From Bacillota bacterium (GTDB taxonomy: Bacteria; Bacillota; Clostridia; Peptostreptococcales; Anaerovoracaceae), in the NCBI GenBank assembly GCA_028724585.1, contig JAQYCQ010000031.1, positions 1 through 50,252 of the forward strand: DNA of 50,252 nt, read 5' to 3'. The position numbers and the translations under genes are program-made. Positions 48,582-50,252 of this stretch are shown in pieces (position 1 is the stretch's first letter; each line of letters starts with the position of its first letter). The notes beneath the pieces were generated by a model that was given only the letters and a program-made list of their open reading frames with translations, had not been told where the DNA came from and made no database searches.

Positions 48582-48597
48582 GTCAGCTCACGCTGAC
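48582..48597. repeat. Hairpin repeat with TCAC loop
   Basis: Perfect 6-base stem GTCAGC with loop TCAC, the reverse complement of the GTGA loop at 35123. It sits after the DUF4234 gene. Confidence 0.55.
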
Positions 48598-48613
48598 AGG
48601 GCGCTGCGCGCGG

Positions 48614-48656
48614 AAAATAAAACGGCCCGTTCTCTCATCGGTGAGGGAGCGGGCCG
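48614..48656. terminator. Shared terminator of the telA cluster and the diguanylate cyclase gene
   Basis: A 15-pair stem (CGGCCCG outer part, two T-G pairs inside) with loop TCGG at 48623-48656. On the minus strand TTTTATTTT follows (plus 48614-48622), giving a clear terminator for the minus-strand gene; on the plus strand it is weaker. Confidence 0.75.
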
Positions 48657-48719
48657 CCTTGTGTCTTCAGGTCTGCCGTCAGGCACATTGCCGGCGTGAC
48701 GCGCGGTTTTGTTTATATG

Positions 48720-49865
48720 TTATCTGTTATAGGTCTTTCTTTTTTCTTTGTACAGCGCTCTGTCGGCTGCTTCGATAAGATCCGCCGGACTTCTCATGGC
48801 AGCGCTGTCGAACCAGGCGCAGCCTATGCTGATGTTCAGGCTGTAAGGCGTGTTTTTCAGTTCAGTAAGGTGCGACAGTGATTCGTGTATATAAAACATG
48901 AGCTTTTCTACGGTCTCTTCGTCGGATTCTGCTGAGATTATGAATTCGTCTCCTCCGTAACGCGCCAGGAATGAGGATTTGCCGGCGTACTGGATGGCCT
49001 GGCGGAGAGTATCGGCCACTATGCAGAGGGCCTTGTCGCCTTCCAAATGTCCGTAAACGTCATTGATGTGTTTAAATCGGTCTATATCCATCATGAGGAC
49101 GCAGAGCTTACGGTTCTCTGTCATCCTGGACGATATGAAGTCGAAGAGGTGGTTCCTGTTGTTGAGCCCCGTGAGAGGATCCCGCGATATCAGCTGATCG
49201 AGATATCCTATATATATGATGAGCAGGGCCATGGTATTGCTGACAGCCAGATAAAGCAGGTTTCCGAGTACCTGGCGGAGTATCATGAATACAAACGGGA
49301 TGATAGGGTATGTGGAGATCAGCCGTATCTTTTTACGGCCCCCGGTATTCATACGTTTATGGGCGTAGATATTGGCAGCGAAAGCTGTGATCAGCTGGGC
49401 GGTGAAGATAAATACTATCTGGATGCCGGCTGCGGGACCTTTGTTAAAGCTTCCGTTGTCATAATAATAGACCAGATGTGTCAGCTCGGTCGTAGCATTG
49501 AGCGCTACGATCGCTCCGGCGGATTTATTTACCCATGCCATGAATCTGCGCATGGTCTTCTTGTCCAATGGAAGGCTGTAGGCCAGATATACGAACCAGG
49601 AACGCACAGCCAGCGTCAGGCTGATGTAGTACAGGTCGTAAAAAACGATAGATACAGCGGCTTTTGCGGCTGGATCGCCGATATAAGCTGCTATCGCAGG
49701 TGAAAAAGCGTTCGCTGACAGCATGATCACATGCCAGATCAGCATATTGCGGAATTTGAGCTGTGTGATCTGCCTGTCATTTCTATGGATTACGCGTATG
49801 AGTAAATATACTATTATAGCGATGCAGAAAATATTCAGTTCGAGTGCCAGCTTCTGTGTACTCAT
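48720..49865 (-). CDS. Membrane-bound diguanylate cyclase (GGDEF)
   Basis: Makes cyclic di-GMP from two GTP. The 381-residue protein has six or so N-terminal transmembrane helices (about 1-220) of no family I can name, then a GGDEF domain with RDPLTGLNNRNHL, MDIDRFKHIND and the intact active motif GGDEF at about 304-308. The inhibitory RxxD site is absent: GKSS stands at that place, so product feedback is not expected. The membrane part is probably a sensor. A perfect palindrome at 49904-49918 overlaps its likely -10. Confidence 0.93.
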   Translation of the reverse strand: MSTQKLALELNIFCIAIIVYLLIRVIHRNDRQITQLKFRNMLIWHVIMLSANAFSPAIAAYIGDPAAKAAVSIVFYDLYYISLTLAVRSWFVYLAYSLPLDKKTMRRFMAWVNKSAGAIVALNATTELTHLVYYYDNGSFNKGPAAGIQIVFIFTAQLITAFAANIYAHKRMNTGGRKKIRLISTYPIIPFVFMILRQVLGNLLYLAVSNTMALLIIYIGYLDQLISRDPLTGLNNRNHLFDFISSRMTENRKLCVLMMDIDRFKHINDVYGHLEGDKALCIVADTLRQAIQYAGKSSFLARYGGDEFIISAESDEETVEKLMFYIHESLSHLTELKNTPYSLNISIGCAWFDSAAMRSPADLIEAADRALYKEKRKTYNR

Positions 49866-49903
49866 AAATGATCCCCTTGAGATATATGTTATTACGCTAA
49901 ACG

Positions 49904-49918
49904 ATAGTATTATACTAT
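49904..49918 (-). promoter_or_regulatory. Palindrome over the likely -10 of the diguanylate cyclase gene
   Basis: ATAGTAT-T-ATACTAT, a perfect 7-base inverted repeat. Its minus strand contains TATAAT (plus 49909-49914). No good -35 is seen 16-18 bases away, so activator or repressor binding at the palindrome is possible. Confidence 0.4.
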
Positions 49919-50125
49919 TATTTTACAGGCTCAGATAGAAAAATATCAGCTGAGGATCAGCGGCCTGTTGATCAAGGCAAATAAAATTTCCTGCTTTTCT
50001 TTTTACTTATGGGCGCTCCGCGCGCATGGATTCTTATTATAAGAGAATTAAAGAAAAATTTATATCTCCCGGCTTCCGTATGTGTTACAATAATTCAGTT
50101 AACAAGTGAGCAAAGGAGACCAGCT

Positions 50126-50143
50126 ATGAAAAGTCAAGCATGA
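50126..50143 (+). CDS. Very short reading frame (MKSQA) with a strong ribosome site
   Basis: ATG AAA AGT CAA GCA TGA, with AAAGGAGA seven bases upstream and GTGTTACAAT as a possible -10. Five codons is the length of a leader peptide, or this is the start of a broken gene: in another frame, codons from 50158 to a TGA at 50233 read TFPDLWIKMGNLNKAPVRV and on. A weak hairpin GCCCCC..GGGTGC with T5 lies at 50200-50220. I see nothing else in the 260 bases between the diguanylate cyclase gene and this point except AT-rich sequence. Confidence 0.3.
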   Translation: MKSQA

Positions 50144-50252
50144 ATTAGGGCAAAATTACTTTTCCCGACCTGTGGATAAAAATGGGTAACCTTAATAAGG
50201 CCCCCGTAAGGGTGCTTTTTAAAAATCTACTATGATCTCGCGTTAGAACTTA

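Noticed and set aside
50171-50179. Perfect DnaA box as a possible replication origin
   Set aside because: A single 9-mer is expected by chance at this scale; no cluster, dnaA or dnaN nearby.

Overview
The window looks like chromosomal DNA of an anaerobic, roughly balanced-GC member of the Bacillota, class Clostridia. The evidence is a six-gene Rnf operon in the clostridial order C-D-G-E-A-B, a flavodiiron O2/NO-detoxification fusion, a RicT-type gene, LexA with a GAAC-type box, an infC-rpmI-rplT operon with an attenuator leader, PepV and PepF peptidases, and AGG/AGA-rich arginine usage. I cannot name the genus; a family near Anaerovoracaceae or Lachnospiraceae is a guess. No phage, plasmid, transposase or CRISPR was seen.

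Layout. 1-5213 (-): an unknown gene cut by the window edge, then rnfCDGEAB, a Na+/H+-pumping ferredoxin:NAD+ oxidoreductase. 5794-12440 (+): an acyl-CoA synthetase, a polar amino-acid ABC importer, an acidic protein of unknown function and a DUF975 membrane protein. A tRNA-Glu (-) follows at 12.6 kb. 12833-16441 (+): pepF, nadK and an RluD-type pseudouridine synthase. 16592-21996 (+): a 44-residue membrane protein, tmk, holB, ricT, a tRNA methyltransferase, gltX and an Nfu scaffold. 22079-27492 (+): a CapA-like lipoprotein, pepV, tsaE, a tsaB-rimI fusion and tsaD, linked by overlapping ends. 27780-31534 (+): the flavodiiron/rubredoxin/NAD(P)H-reductase fusion, a small cysteine-rich membrane protein and a Bax-inhibitor-1 protein. 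Then lexA (-), the infC operon (+) and apbE (-), whose product could flavinylate RnfD and RnfG. 35297-36505 (+): a SEC-C protein. 36661-40011 (-): two COG0523 metallochaperone-type GTPases and a split chromate-type transporter. 40342-44631 (+): a GT-C-like membrane protein, an ALG5-like glycosyltransferase, birA and a short MltG-like protein. A tRNA-Arg follows, then an XpaC-TelA-DUF4234 cluster (+), a diguanylate cyclase (-), and a 3' edge with a very short ORF.

The feature least explained by ordinary annotation is a dispersed family of small, near-perfect hairpins with a TCC (GGA on the other strand) loop. Stems vary but stay self-complementary. At least fifteen intergenic sites carry one, some in two-hairpin modules, and identical 15-mers also lie in frame inside unrelated proteins. 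Other points of note are an exact 13-base TATAATTAAATAT box repeated at three promoters, a G/C-tract palindrome inside the 17-bp promoter spacer of the COG0523 gene, an AUU start for infC, and several domain fusions.
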